Assembly (NCBI GenBank): GCA_900544525.1
Contig: UQVN01000069.1
Location: 1 to 13,166, forward strand
DNA from: an uncultured Eubacteriales bacterium
GTDB lineage: Bacteria; Bacillota; Clostridia; Lachnospirales; Lachnospiraceae
Length of the DNA: 13,166 nt
Direction: 5' to 3'
Below are positions 7,203 to 13,166 of the stretch, piece after piece. Each line of letters starts with the position of its first letter. Position 1 is the first letter of the stretch. The position numbers and the translations under genes are program-made. Below the pieces are notes generated by a model, which made no database searches, was not told the origin of the DNA, and saw only the letters and a list, made by a program, of their open reading frames with translations.

Positions 7203-7958
7203 ATGGCAGATAAAAAATTTGATGTAAAAGGTCTAGAACTTTATTATGGTCAGTTTAAAGCCTTAAAAAACATAAATATGAGTATTGATAAAAATGAAAT
7301 TACAGCTTTTATTGGACCATCTGGATGCGGAAAATCCACATTCTTAAAAACATTAAATCGAATGAATGACTTAGAAGAAGGCGTAAAAATCAACGGACAG
7401 ATTCTATTAGATGGACAAGATATCTTTAAAGATATGGATGCCATTACTCTTCGTCAAAAAGTCGGAATGGTGTTCCAACAACCAAATCCATTCCCAAAAA
7501 GTATTTATGATAATGTAGCCTATGGGCCAAGATTACAAGGGATCCGCTCAAAAGTAGAGTTAGATGAAATTGTAGAGCGTTCTCTCCGTGCGGCAGCCAT
7601 TTGGGATGAAGTAAAAGATCGTTTAAAGAAAAGTGCATTGGGAATGTCTGGGGGACAACAGCAAAGACTTTGTATTGCAAGAGCATTAGCCGTATCACCA
7701 GAAGTATTATTAATGGACGAACCAACATCAGCGCTAGATCCAATTTCTACAAATAAAATCGAAGAATTGGCTATGGAGTTAAAGAAAGATTATACCATTA
7801 TTATGGTAACTCATAATATGCAACAAGCAGCGAGAATTTCAGATAAAACTGCTTTCTTCCTTTTAGGAGAAATGGTAGAATATGGGGAAACAGAAAGCCT
7901 CTTCTCCATGCCAAAGGATAAGAGAACAGAAGACTATATTACAGGAAGGTTTGGTTGA
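7203..7958 (+). CDS. pstB: Phosphate ABC transporter ATPase PstB
   Basis: Cytoplasmic ATPase of the phosphate importer. All motifs are present in 251 residues: Walker A GPSGCGKST (38-46), Q-loop region VFQQPNPFPKSIYDNVAYG (90-108, a PstB hallmark), signature MSGGQQQR (148-155, Met where Leu is commoner), Walker B VLLMDE (168-173), switch H204 in VTHNM, and the PstB-type ending DYITGRFG. The ribosome-binding site ATGGAGA (7186-7192) is of moderate strength. One base separates its TGA from the phoU ATG, so the two are probably translationally coupled. Confidence 0.97.
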   Translation: MADKKFDVKGLELYYGQFKALKNINMSIDKNEITAFIGPSGCGKSTFLKTLNRMNDLEEGVKINGQILLDGQDIFKDMDAITLRQKVGMVFQQPNPFPKSIYDNVAYGPRLQGIRSKVELDEIVERSLRAAAIWDEVKDRLKKSALGMSGGQQQRLCIARALAVSPEVLLMDEPTSALDPISTNKIEELAMELKKDYTIIMVTHNMQQAARISDKTAFFLLGEMVEYGETESLFSMPKDKRTEDYITGRFG

Positions 7959-7959
7959 T

Positions 7960-8646
7960 ATGAGAACGAGATTTGATGAACAAATGGAAGAACTTCATGT
8001 AGAGCTCATTAAGATGGGAAGCCTTTGTGAAGAGGCGATTGCCCTTTCCGTACAAGTGCTTTTAGAGTGTTCGAAAGAGCAAAAAGAAGAAGACGAAGAG
8101 GTTATTCAAGAAACCATTGCTGATTTAAGAGGAAAAGTTTCGAATCTAGAAGAAGAAATTGATTCCAAAGAATATGAGATTGAAACTCTTTGTATGAGAC
8201 TCTTATTACAACAGCAACCAGTGGCAAGAGATTTAAGAAATATCTCGTCTGCATTAAAAATGATTTCTGATATGGAACGTATTGGTGATCAGGCCGCAGA
8301 TATCGCTGATTTAACAAGCAAGGGGCTTGGACATTATTCACAAAGTATGATTCATATCGATGATATGGCGAAGGCTACGGTCAAGATGGTAACGGGCAGT
8401 GTCGATGCCTTCGTAAAAAATGACCTTGCTTTAGCAAAGAAAGTAATAAAGAGCGATGATGAGGTCGATTCTCTTTTTGAAAAAGTAAAAACAGAATTAA
8501 TGGATTTAATTTACGATAAGCAAATTGATGCAAAAGAATCTTTAAATCTTTTAATGGCAGCAAAATATTTTGAACGCATTGGAGATCACGCAGTTAATAT
8601 AGCCGAATGGGTGGAATATTCCATCACGGGAGAGCGTAAGAAATAA
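7960..8646 (+). CDS. phoU: Phosphate signalling protein PhoU
   Basis: Links the Pst transporter to the PhoR kinase and keeps Pho signalling off when phosphate is plentiful. The ATG at 7960 is preferred over an in-frame upstream one at 7882. It has AGGAAGG at 7943-7949, and the resulting 228-residue protein starts like other PhoU proteins (MRTRFDEQMEELHVELIKMG). The protein is all-helical with two PhoU repeats, whose metal-binding motifs are MERIGDQAADIAD (105-117) and FERIGDHAVNIAEW (204-217). Between about 36 and 66 there is a strongly acidic, Glu/Lys-rich stretch, by eye some 13-15 residues longer than the same region of B. subtilis PhoU; it looks like a lengthened helical hairpin. The response regulator gene follows after 14 nt. 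Confidence 0.95.
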   Translation: MRTRFDEQMEELHVELIKMGSLCEEAIALSVQVLLECSKEQKEEDEEVIQETIADLRGKVSNLEEEIDSKEYEIETLCMRLLLQQQPVARDLRNISSALKMISDMERIGDQAADIADLTSKGLGHYSQSMIHIDDMAKATVKMVTGSVDAFVKNDLALAKKVIKSDDEVDSLFEKVKTELMDLIYDKQIDAKESLNLLMAAKYFERIGDHAVNIAEWVEYSITGERKK

Positions 8647-8660
8647 GTGAGGAATTAAAG

Positions 8661-9347
8661 ATGATATATTTTGTAGATGATGATGATAGTATTCGCGAGT
8701 TAATTATTTATACATTAAATAGTCAAGGAATTGAGGCGGAAGGCTTTGCAAAGCCTTCCGAGTTTTGGAAAGCTATGGAGGAAAGAATTCCAGCTTTAAT
8801 TTTACTTGATATTATGTTGCCTGAGGAAGATGGAATTTCTATTTTAAAGAGACTCCGATCTAAGTCGTTGTGGAAAAAAATTCCTGTCATTATGTTAACA
8901 GCAAAAGGCAGTGAATTTGATACCGTATTAGGCCTTGATAGTGGAGCGGACGATTATGTTCCAAAACCATTTCGTATGATGGAACTGTTATCAAGAATTC
9001 GGGCACATTTAAGAAGAAGTGATGAAGTCGTAGAAGAGAATAAAGTGTTAAAACTTGGAATATTATCCGTTGATTCACAAAAGCATATCGTGAAAGTTGG
9101 AGAAGATGAAATTGTTTTAACATTAAAAGAATTTGATCTTCTCCATTTTTTATTAGAAAACAAAGGGATTGTATTAACGAGGGCACAAATACTCGATCGA
9201 ATTTGGGGGTATGAATTTGATGGAGAAAGTCGTACCGTAGATGTGCATATTCGGACACTGAGACAAAAATTAAAAGATGCAGGAAAATATATTGAAACGG
9301 TTCGAGGTGTTGGATATAAATTGGAGGAAAGGATAGATGACAAGTAA
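8661..9347 (+). CDS. phoP: Phosphate-regulon response regulator PhoP (OmpR family)
   Basis: DNA-binding response regulator, probably the activator of the pst promoter. The receiver domain (1-115) has the acidic pocket D6-D8, phospho-acceptor D50 in LLDIMLPEEDG, T80 and K102 (PKPF). The winged-helix domain (about 127-225) carries LTLKEFDLLHFLLENKG, the recognition helix SRTVDVHIRTLRQKL and the final TVRGVGYKLEE. The length of 228 residues is normal. GTGAGGAA (8647-8654) supports the start. It overlaps phoR by 11 nt, so the pair is translationally coupled. The assignment to phosphate control rests on its place between phoU and a PhoR-type kinase; the protein alone would fit several OmpR-family members. 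A perfect 24-nt palindrome lies inside its codons 26-34. Confidence 0.93.
   Translation: MIYFVDDDDSIRELIIYTLNSQGIEAEGFAKPSEFWKAMEERIPALILLDIMLPEEDGISILKRLRSKSLWKKIPVIMLTAKGSEFDTVLGLDSGADDYVPKPFRMMELLSRIRAHLRRSDEVVEENKVLKLGILSVDSQKHIVKVGEDEIVLTLKEFDLLHFLLENKGIVLTRAQILDRIWGYEFDGESRTVDVHIRTLRQKLKDAGKYIETVRGVGYKLEERIDDK
8737..8760. repeat. Perfect 24-nt palindrome inside phoP
   Basis: CGGAAGGCTTTG (8737-8748) is followed directly by its exact reverse complement CAAAGCCTTCCG (8749-8760). It is 58% G+C in clearly AT-rich surroundings. It begins 76 nt after the phoP start and encodes part of the receiver domain (EGFAKPS). The RNA could fold into a stem of about 10 bp with a four-base loop, and TTTT follows at 8763-8766. 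Function unknown. Confidence 0.75.
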
Positions 9348-11004
9348 AATTTTTCGTTCCATTATTTTAGTAGCAGGTTCCATTCTCGCAGCTAGCTTTT
9401 TATTGATTTTTGGAATCATGTACAGTTATTTAACGGATGAATTAAGAGGAGAATTAAAAAGTGAAGCTGGCTATGTGGCACAAGCAGTTGAAAGTGGTGG
9501 AATTGATTATTTAGAACGGTTACCAGAAGAGGAAAATCGAATCACTTTGATCGAAAATGATGGAACGGTGCTTTATGATTCTAAAGTAGAAATTTCAGAG
9601 ATGGAAAATCATATCCAGCGTCCAGAAGTGCAATTGGCAATAGAAAATGGCTATGGGGAAGATACGAGATATTCCGATACACTTTCCGATAAAACAATGT
9701 ATTATGCCGTGCGTCTATCTGATGGGAAAATTCTTCGCGTGGCACAAGTGCAAGATACCGTGTTAACGTTATTATTAGGCTTAATTCATCCAGTTCTTTA
9801 TATTTTAGCATTGATGTTCTTATTAGCTGCATTTTTAGCAAGAAAAGTGGCAAAAAAGATTACAGAGCCAATGAATAATTTGGATTTAGAACATCCAGAG
9901 AATAATGAGGCGTATGATGAAATTGCTCCTTTGTTAACAAAGATTCACCGTCAAAAGAGGATGATTAAAGAGCAGTTAGAAGATGCCAAAAATAAACAAG
10001 AAGAATTTGAGATGATTACCGAAAATATGGAAGAAGGATTTTTAGTCATCGATTCTAAGATGGAAATTTTATCTTGTAATTCTAGTACAAAGAGATTATT
10101 TGAAATCGAGTCTTTAGGAAAACATCAAAGCGTTCTTACTTTAAATCGAACAGAAAAATTTCAAAAGATTATTGAACAGGTGTTAGAGGGAAGACATCAA
10201 GAAAGTGAAATTGAATTAGACGAGAGTCAATATCAATTAATTGCAAATCCCGTATTTCAAGGGGAAGACCGTGAGGTGGCAGGAGCCGTCTTAGTCTTCA
10301 TGGATATTACAGAGAGAATGCAAGGAGAGCGATTGCGAAGAGAGTTTACTGCCAATGTTTCTCATGAGCTAAAAACACCGCTTACCTCTATTTCAGGATT
10401 TGCAGAAATCATGCAAAATGGTATCGTGAAGCCAGAAGATGTACCAAAGTTTGCAGGAAATATTTTTAGAGAATCTCAAAGGCTTATTTCCCTTGTCAAT
10501 GATATTATTAAATTATCCCAATTAGATGAAGGAATGATGCCTTATGAAAAAGAAGAAGTTAGTGTAAAGGCATTGGCAAATGAGGTAGCACTGAGACTGC
10601 AAGCGATGGCACATAAAAAAGATGTTTTAATTGAAGTATCGGGAGAAAATGAGCGATTAACAACCGTTCGACCTGTATTAGAAGAAATTTTATATAATTT
10701 ATGTGATAACGCCATTAAGTACAATAAAGAAAAAGGAAGTGTAAAAGTTTCCATTGAGAAAAAGACAGAAGGATTAGCTATTTCTGTTACCGATACAGGA
10801 ATCGGCATTCCAGTTTCCAGTCAAAGCCGAATTTTTGAACGGTTTTATCGCGTGGATAAAAGCCATTCAAAAGAAATTGGTGGTACAGGGCTTGGGCTTT
10901 CTATCGTAAAGCATGGAGCTGCTTATTTAGGTGCAATCTTGAAGTTAGACAGTATTATTGGAGTTGGAACGACAATAACTTTACTGTTTCCAGAGAAAAA
11001 TTAA
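9337..11004 (+). CDS. phoR: Phosphate-regulon sensor histidine kinase PhoR
   Basis: Membrane sensor kinase that phosphorylates PhoP. Domains in order over 555 residues: membrane helix 1 (about 8-30), an extracellular sensor region of about 110 residues (31-140), membrane helix 2 (about 142-168), a short, poorly conserved HAMP-like linker (169-215), a PAS domain (about 222-325), the HisKA domain with phospho-acceptor H343 in NVSHELKTPLTS, and the ATPase domain with N-box NLCDNAIKYN (454-463), G1 box DTGIGIP (486-492), F box FERFYRVD (500-507) and G2 box GGTGLGLSIVKH (515-526). TM-sensor-TM-HAMP-PAS-kinase is the Gram-positive PhoR layout. The ribosome-binding site GGAGGAAAGG (9323-9332) lies inside phoP. 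All catalytic motifs are intact. A terminator follows directly. Confidence 0.94.
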   Translation: MTSKIFRSIILVAGSILAASFLLIFGIMYSYLTDELRGELKSEAGYVAQAVESGGIDYLERLPEEENRITLIENDGTVLYDSKVEISEMENHIQRPEVQLAIENGYGEDTRYSDTLSDKTMYYAVRLSDGKILRVAQVQDTVLTLLLGLIHPVLYILALMFLLAAFLARKVAKKITEPMNNLDLEHPENNEAYDEIAPLLTKIHRQKRMIKEQLEDAKNKQEEFEMITENMEEGFLVIDSKMEILSCNSSTKRLFEIESLGKHQSVLTLNRTEKFQKIIEQVLEGRHQESEIELDESQYQLIANPVFQGEDREVAGAVLVFMDITERMQGERLRREFTANVSHELKTPLTSISGFAEIMQNGIVKPEDVPKFAGNIFRESQRLISLVNDIIKLSQLDEGMMPYEKEEVSVKALANEVALRLQAMAHKKDVLIEVSGENERLTTVRPVLEEILYNLCDNAIKYNKEKGSVKVSIEKKTEGLAISVTDTGIGIPVSSQSRIFERFYRVDKSHSKEIGGTGLGLSIVKHGAAYLGAILKLDSIIGVGTTITLLFPEKN

Positions 11005-11017
11005 AAATGGGTAAGAG

Positions 11018-11058
11018 AAAAAGACTATTGTAGATAGAAAGTACAATAGTCTTTTTTT
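11018..11058 (+). terminator. Rho-independent terminator of the pst-pho operon
   Basis: The 15-nt arms at 11018-11032 and 11042-11056 are perfect complements around a 9-nt loop (GATAGAAAG), with the T-run reaching 11058. It lies 14 nt after the phoR stop codon and separates the Pho operon from the glycosidase gene. Confidence 0.93.
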
Positions 11059-11155
11059 CTATACTAAGAAATAGTGTTTCCTAATGTAGAAAGAAGAACT
11101 ATATAAAAAATATGAAAAAAATAATGTAAAGAATGAATAAAAAAAGAGGTATTTT

Positions 11156-11184
11156 TTGGAAACAATCAATGGTAGGATCATAGT
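11156..11184 (+). promoter_or_regulatory. Candidate promoter of the GH5 gene
   Basis: TTGGAA (11156-11161) and CATAGT (11179-11184) are 17 bp apart, each four of six matches to the sigma-A consensus. The transcript would have a leader of about 65 nt. A looser TATAAA lies at 11102-11107. I see no CcpA-type cre site and no Pho half-sites between the terminator and the gene. Confidence 0.35.
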
Positions 11185-11254
11185 ATTCAGAATAAAGGAG
11201 GATAGAAGGTTAAAGTTTAGAGTGAAAACAATATTTTGTATTTAGGAGGAGTCT

Positions 11255-12925
11255 ATGAGAAAAAGAATGGTATCGATTTTAGCATCCATGGTACTTGTTT
11301 GTTCCGCGCTTGTTGTATCTCCAAGCTCCGTACAAGCCAGTAAAAAGTCAGAACAAACATTTCAAGATCAAAATCAAAAACAGATTGTACAGGCAATGGG
11401 GCCAGGGTGGAATTTAGGAAATCAATTAGAAAGTGTTATCGATAGAGTACCAGAAGAGACTAACTGGGGGAACCCAAAAATTACAGAAAGTCTTATTAAA
11501 AGTGTAAAGAGGGCAGGATTTCGTTCGATCCGAATTCCAGTTTCGTATTTTACAAAGATTGATGATAACAATCAATATAAAATCGACAGTAAATGGTTAG
11601 ATCGTGTACAAGAAGTCGTTGATTATTGTATGAAAAATGATCTCTATGCAGTCATTAATATCCATGGGGATGGATATAATACAATCGATGGTGGTTGGCT
11701 CCTTTGTAATGGAGAGGATCAAGCTACCATTCGAAAAAAATATAAAAAAGTGTGGCAACAGATTGCAACAAGATTTAAAGATTATGATGAACATTTATTG
11801 TTTGAGGCTATGAATGAAGAGTTTGATGGAAATTATTCCACACCAAACAAAGAATATTATGAAAACATCAATGACTATAATCAGATCTTTGTAGACACTG
11901 TGCGTAAAACAGGTGGAAATAATACAAAGAGATGGCTGATCATCACAGGATGGAACACAAATATTGAATACACCGTTGGAGACTATGGATTCAAGCTTCC
12001 AACAGATAAGTATCGTGCAAAATCTATTAGTAAGAAAGAACAAAGAATTATGATCTCTGCGCATTATTATGAGCCATGGGATTTTTGGGGTGGAGAAAAT
12101 GGAGTGATTACCCAATGGGGAAATGAGGCTACGGATGCTTCAAAAACAGGACCTTCTTGTGGAGAAGAGTATATGGAACGGCAGTTTACTCGATTAAAAG
12201 AAACCTTTACGGATAAGGGATATCCTGTCTTTATAGGAGAGTATGGTTCCATTGATAAGAGTACATATGATCCCCAAAGTGAATTTTATCGAGCTTACTT
12301 TGCAAGAAAACTTTGTGAAGTGAGCAAAGAAACGGGATGTATTCCAATGTATTGGGATAATGGATATAATGGTGTCCATGGTTTTGGACTTTTTGATCGA
12401 ACAACAAACAAAATTACACAGCCAGCGATTATCGATGGAATTATGGAAGGAGCTGGACGCAAGGTAAAGAAAAATACAGAGATGATGTCCGTTCGCCTTT
12501 ATGCGTCCGATAGCTATTATTGGTATACTGTTCAAAGTGATAACGTCGCTCGAATTACAAAAAAAGGCGGTACTTACACATTAAAATTAAGAGGTAGCAA
12601 GGAAATGCTCTCCAATATTACAACCATTTCATTAAGAGATTGTTATGTAGAACAAGGCAGAGAGACAACATCTCCATTTAAAACAGCCGATGTTGTGATT
12701 GACAAAGTGGTATTCAATGGAAATGAGTACAAAGTAAAAGAAAATAAAACTTCGGCCATTCAAAAAGAACAAGCCAAATTCACAATGGAATTGATCAATC
12801 AGTGGAGTGGAGCTGAGCCTATGATTACAGGATTGCAGAAAAAAGATTCTTTCTCTTTTGAAGAATCTCAATATCAAGAAGAAAACGTGTTAGAGGTAAC
12901 ATTTACCGTATCAAATCTTTCTTGA
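11255..12925 (+). CDS. Secreted GH5 family glycoside hydrolase (endoglucanase-like) with C-terminal module
   Basis: Exported enzyme expected to cut beta-1,4-linked plant polysaccharides. The signal peptide (1-29) ends in VQA before S29/K30 and has no lipobox. The catalytic TIM barrel (about 40-400) shows GH5 landmarks: GPGWNLGNQLE (49-59), R93 in SIRIP, NIHGDG (135-140), acid/base E188 in FEAMNEEF, H270/Y271 in ISAHYY, nucleophile E329 in VFIGEYGS, and W367 in YWDNG. Two positions differ from common GH5 sequences: NIHGD where HHD is usual, and NEE where NEP is usual. The C-terminal 145 residues (412-556) look like a beta-sandwich module, with VRLYASDSYYWYT near its start and EVTFTVSNL at its end, probably carbohydrate-binding. 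No dockerin or surface-layer domain is seen, so it should be a free enzyme. Start supported by TAGGAGGAG (11243-11251). Substrate (cellulose, xyloglucan or mannan) is not decided by sequence. Confidence 0.88.
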   Translation: MRKRMVSILASMVLVCSALVVSPSSVQASKKSEQTFQDQNQKQIVQAMGPGWNLGNQLESVIDRVPEETNWGNPKITESLIKSVKRAGFRSIRIPVSYFTKIDDNNQYKIDSKWLDRVQEVVDYCMKNDLYAVINIHGDGYNTIDGGWLLCNGEDQATIRKKYKKVWQQIATRFKDYDEHLLFEAMNEEFDGNYSTPNKEYYENINDYNQIFVDTVRKTGGNNTKRWLIITGWNTNIEYTVGDYGFKLPTDKYRAKSISKKEQRIMISAHYYEPWDFWGGENGVITQWGNEATDASKTGPSCGEEYMERQFTRLKETFTDKGYPVFIGEYGSIDKSTYDPQSEFYRAYFARKLCEVSKETGCIPMYWDNGYNGVHGFGLFDRTTNKITQPAIIDGIMEGAGRKVKKNTEMMSVRLYASDSYYWYTVQSDNVARITKKGGTYTLKLRGSKEMLSNITTISLRDCYVEQGRETTSPFKTADVVIDKVVFNGNEYKVKENKTSAIQKEQAKFTMELINQWSGAEPMITGLQKKDSFSFEESQYQEENVLEVTFTVSNLS

Positions 12926-12965
12926 ATTTTCTCTCAATTATCATTATTAATAAAAGAATAAGATG

Positions 12966-13000
12966 AAAAGGATTCTTGAATATACTCAAGAGTCCTTTTT
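12966..13000 (+). terminator. Rho-independent terminator of the GH5 gene
   Basis: The 14-nt arms at 12966-12979 and 12986-12999 pair throughout with one G-T wobble, around the loop ATATAC, ending in TTTTT (12996-13000). It lies 40 nt after the stop codon. The A-run on the left side lets it work weakly on the opposite strand too. Confidence 0.85.
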
Positions 13001-13108
13001 CAGTTGTTATACTTCACCGGTTAATAAAACGATAGCAATTGCAGTTAAAAATTCAATCATAATAATATAAAATAAATGCCTATAAAATTGTATTTTAATA
13101 AAAATAAA

Positions 13109-13132
13109 ATATTTTAAATATATTTAAAATAT
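13109..13132. repeat. 24-bp all-A/T palindrome beside a promoter
   Basis: ATATTTTAAATA (13109-13120) is followed directly by its exact reverse complement TATTTAAAATAT. It ends 3 bp before the -35 hexamer of the promoter at 13136. It may act as an UP-like element or as a regulator site. Strong A/T bias makes chance palindromes likelier here. Confidence 0.55.
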
Positions 13133-13135
13133 AAA

Positions 13136-13164
13136 TTGACATATGGGTATGTATTGGATAAAAT
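13136..13164 (+). promoter_or_regulatory. Near-consensus sigma-A promoter for a gene beyond the window
   Basis: TTGACA (13136-13141), 17 bp, then TAAAAT (13159-13164): a perfect -35 and a five-of-six -10 at ideal spacing. A small dyad, ACATA-TGGG-TATGT (13139-13152), overlaps the -35 and could be an operator. The transcript would start just past the window edge and run rightwards, so its gene is not visible. Confidence 0.65.
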
Positions 13165-13166
13165 GA

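Noticed and set aside
7882..7959. In-frame upstream start that would extend PhoU by 26 residues
   Set aside because: The extension is read out of frame through the end of pstB, does not resemble PhoU, and the ATG at 7960 has a good ribosome-binding site and gives a standard N-terminus.
8890..9343. Two overlapping minus-strand open frames of 122 and 129 codons opposite phoP
   Set aside because: Both are antisense to a clearly conserved response regulator, have Ser/Leu/His-rich nonsense composition and no recognisable domain.
11255..12925. GH5 gene as part of a cellulosome or polysaccharide-use cluster
   Set aside because: No dockerin is visible, and neither neighbour is a sugar-related gene; terminators isolate it on both sides.
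12936..12950. Fur-like sequence (CAATTATCATTATTA) after the GH5 gene
   Set aside because: It lies between a stop codon and its terminator, away from any promoter, and matches only partly; likely chance in AT-rich DNA.

Overview
This is an AT-rich, tightly packed stretch in which every gene lies on the + strand. Strong AAGGAGG-type ribosome-binding sites, lipobox signal peptides, a PhoP-type (TTAACA) Pho operator and Bacillus-like protein families point to a low-GC Gram-positive bacterium. The secreted GH5 enzyme and its C-terminal module resemble those of plant-fibre-degrading Clostridia, most likely Lachnospiraceae; that placement is inference.

Region 1 (161-4020) is a ferric-siderophore ABC importer: two FecCD permeases, an ATPase and a lipoprotein receptor in the order of Bacillus subtilis yclNOPQ and Campylobacter ceuBCDE, families known for catecholate siderophores. 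The first three genes overlap at their ends. The receptor gene follows after an 85-nt gap that begins with a hairpin over the ATPase stop codon. A strong terminator (4087-4125) closes the operon.

Region 2 (4209-11058) is a complete phosphate-scavenging and signalling operon: a Pho-box promoter, pstS-pstC-pstA-pstB-phoU, then the response regulator phoP and sensor kinase phoR, closed by a strong terminator. PstS captures phosphate, PstC/PstA form the channel and PstB drives it. PhoU should link transporter state to PhoR, and PhoP probably feeds back on the 11-bp repeats before pstS. A possible extra promoter lies before pstB, and a 24-nt perfect palindrome lies inside the start of phoP.

Region 3 (11255-13000) is a single-gene unit for a secreted GH5 glycoside hydrolase with a probable carbohydrate-binding C-terminal module, followed by a hairpin terminator. 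The right edge (13001-13166) is very AT-rich. It holds a 24-bp A/T palindrome and a near-consensus sigma-A promoter that must serve a gene outside the window.

I see no phage, transposon, CRISPR array, tRNA or rRNA, and no convincing new multigene system. The points worth a second look are regulatory: a second Pho-like repeat pair at the end of the iron operon, the palindrome in phoP, the pstA-pstB gap and the promoter dyads at the right edge.
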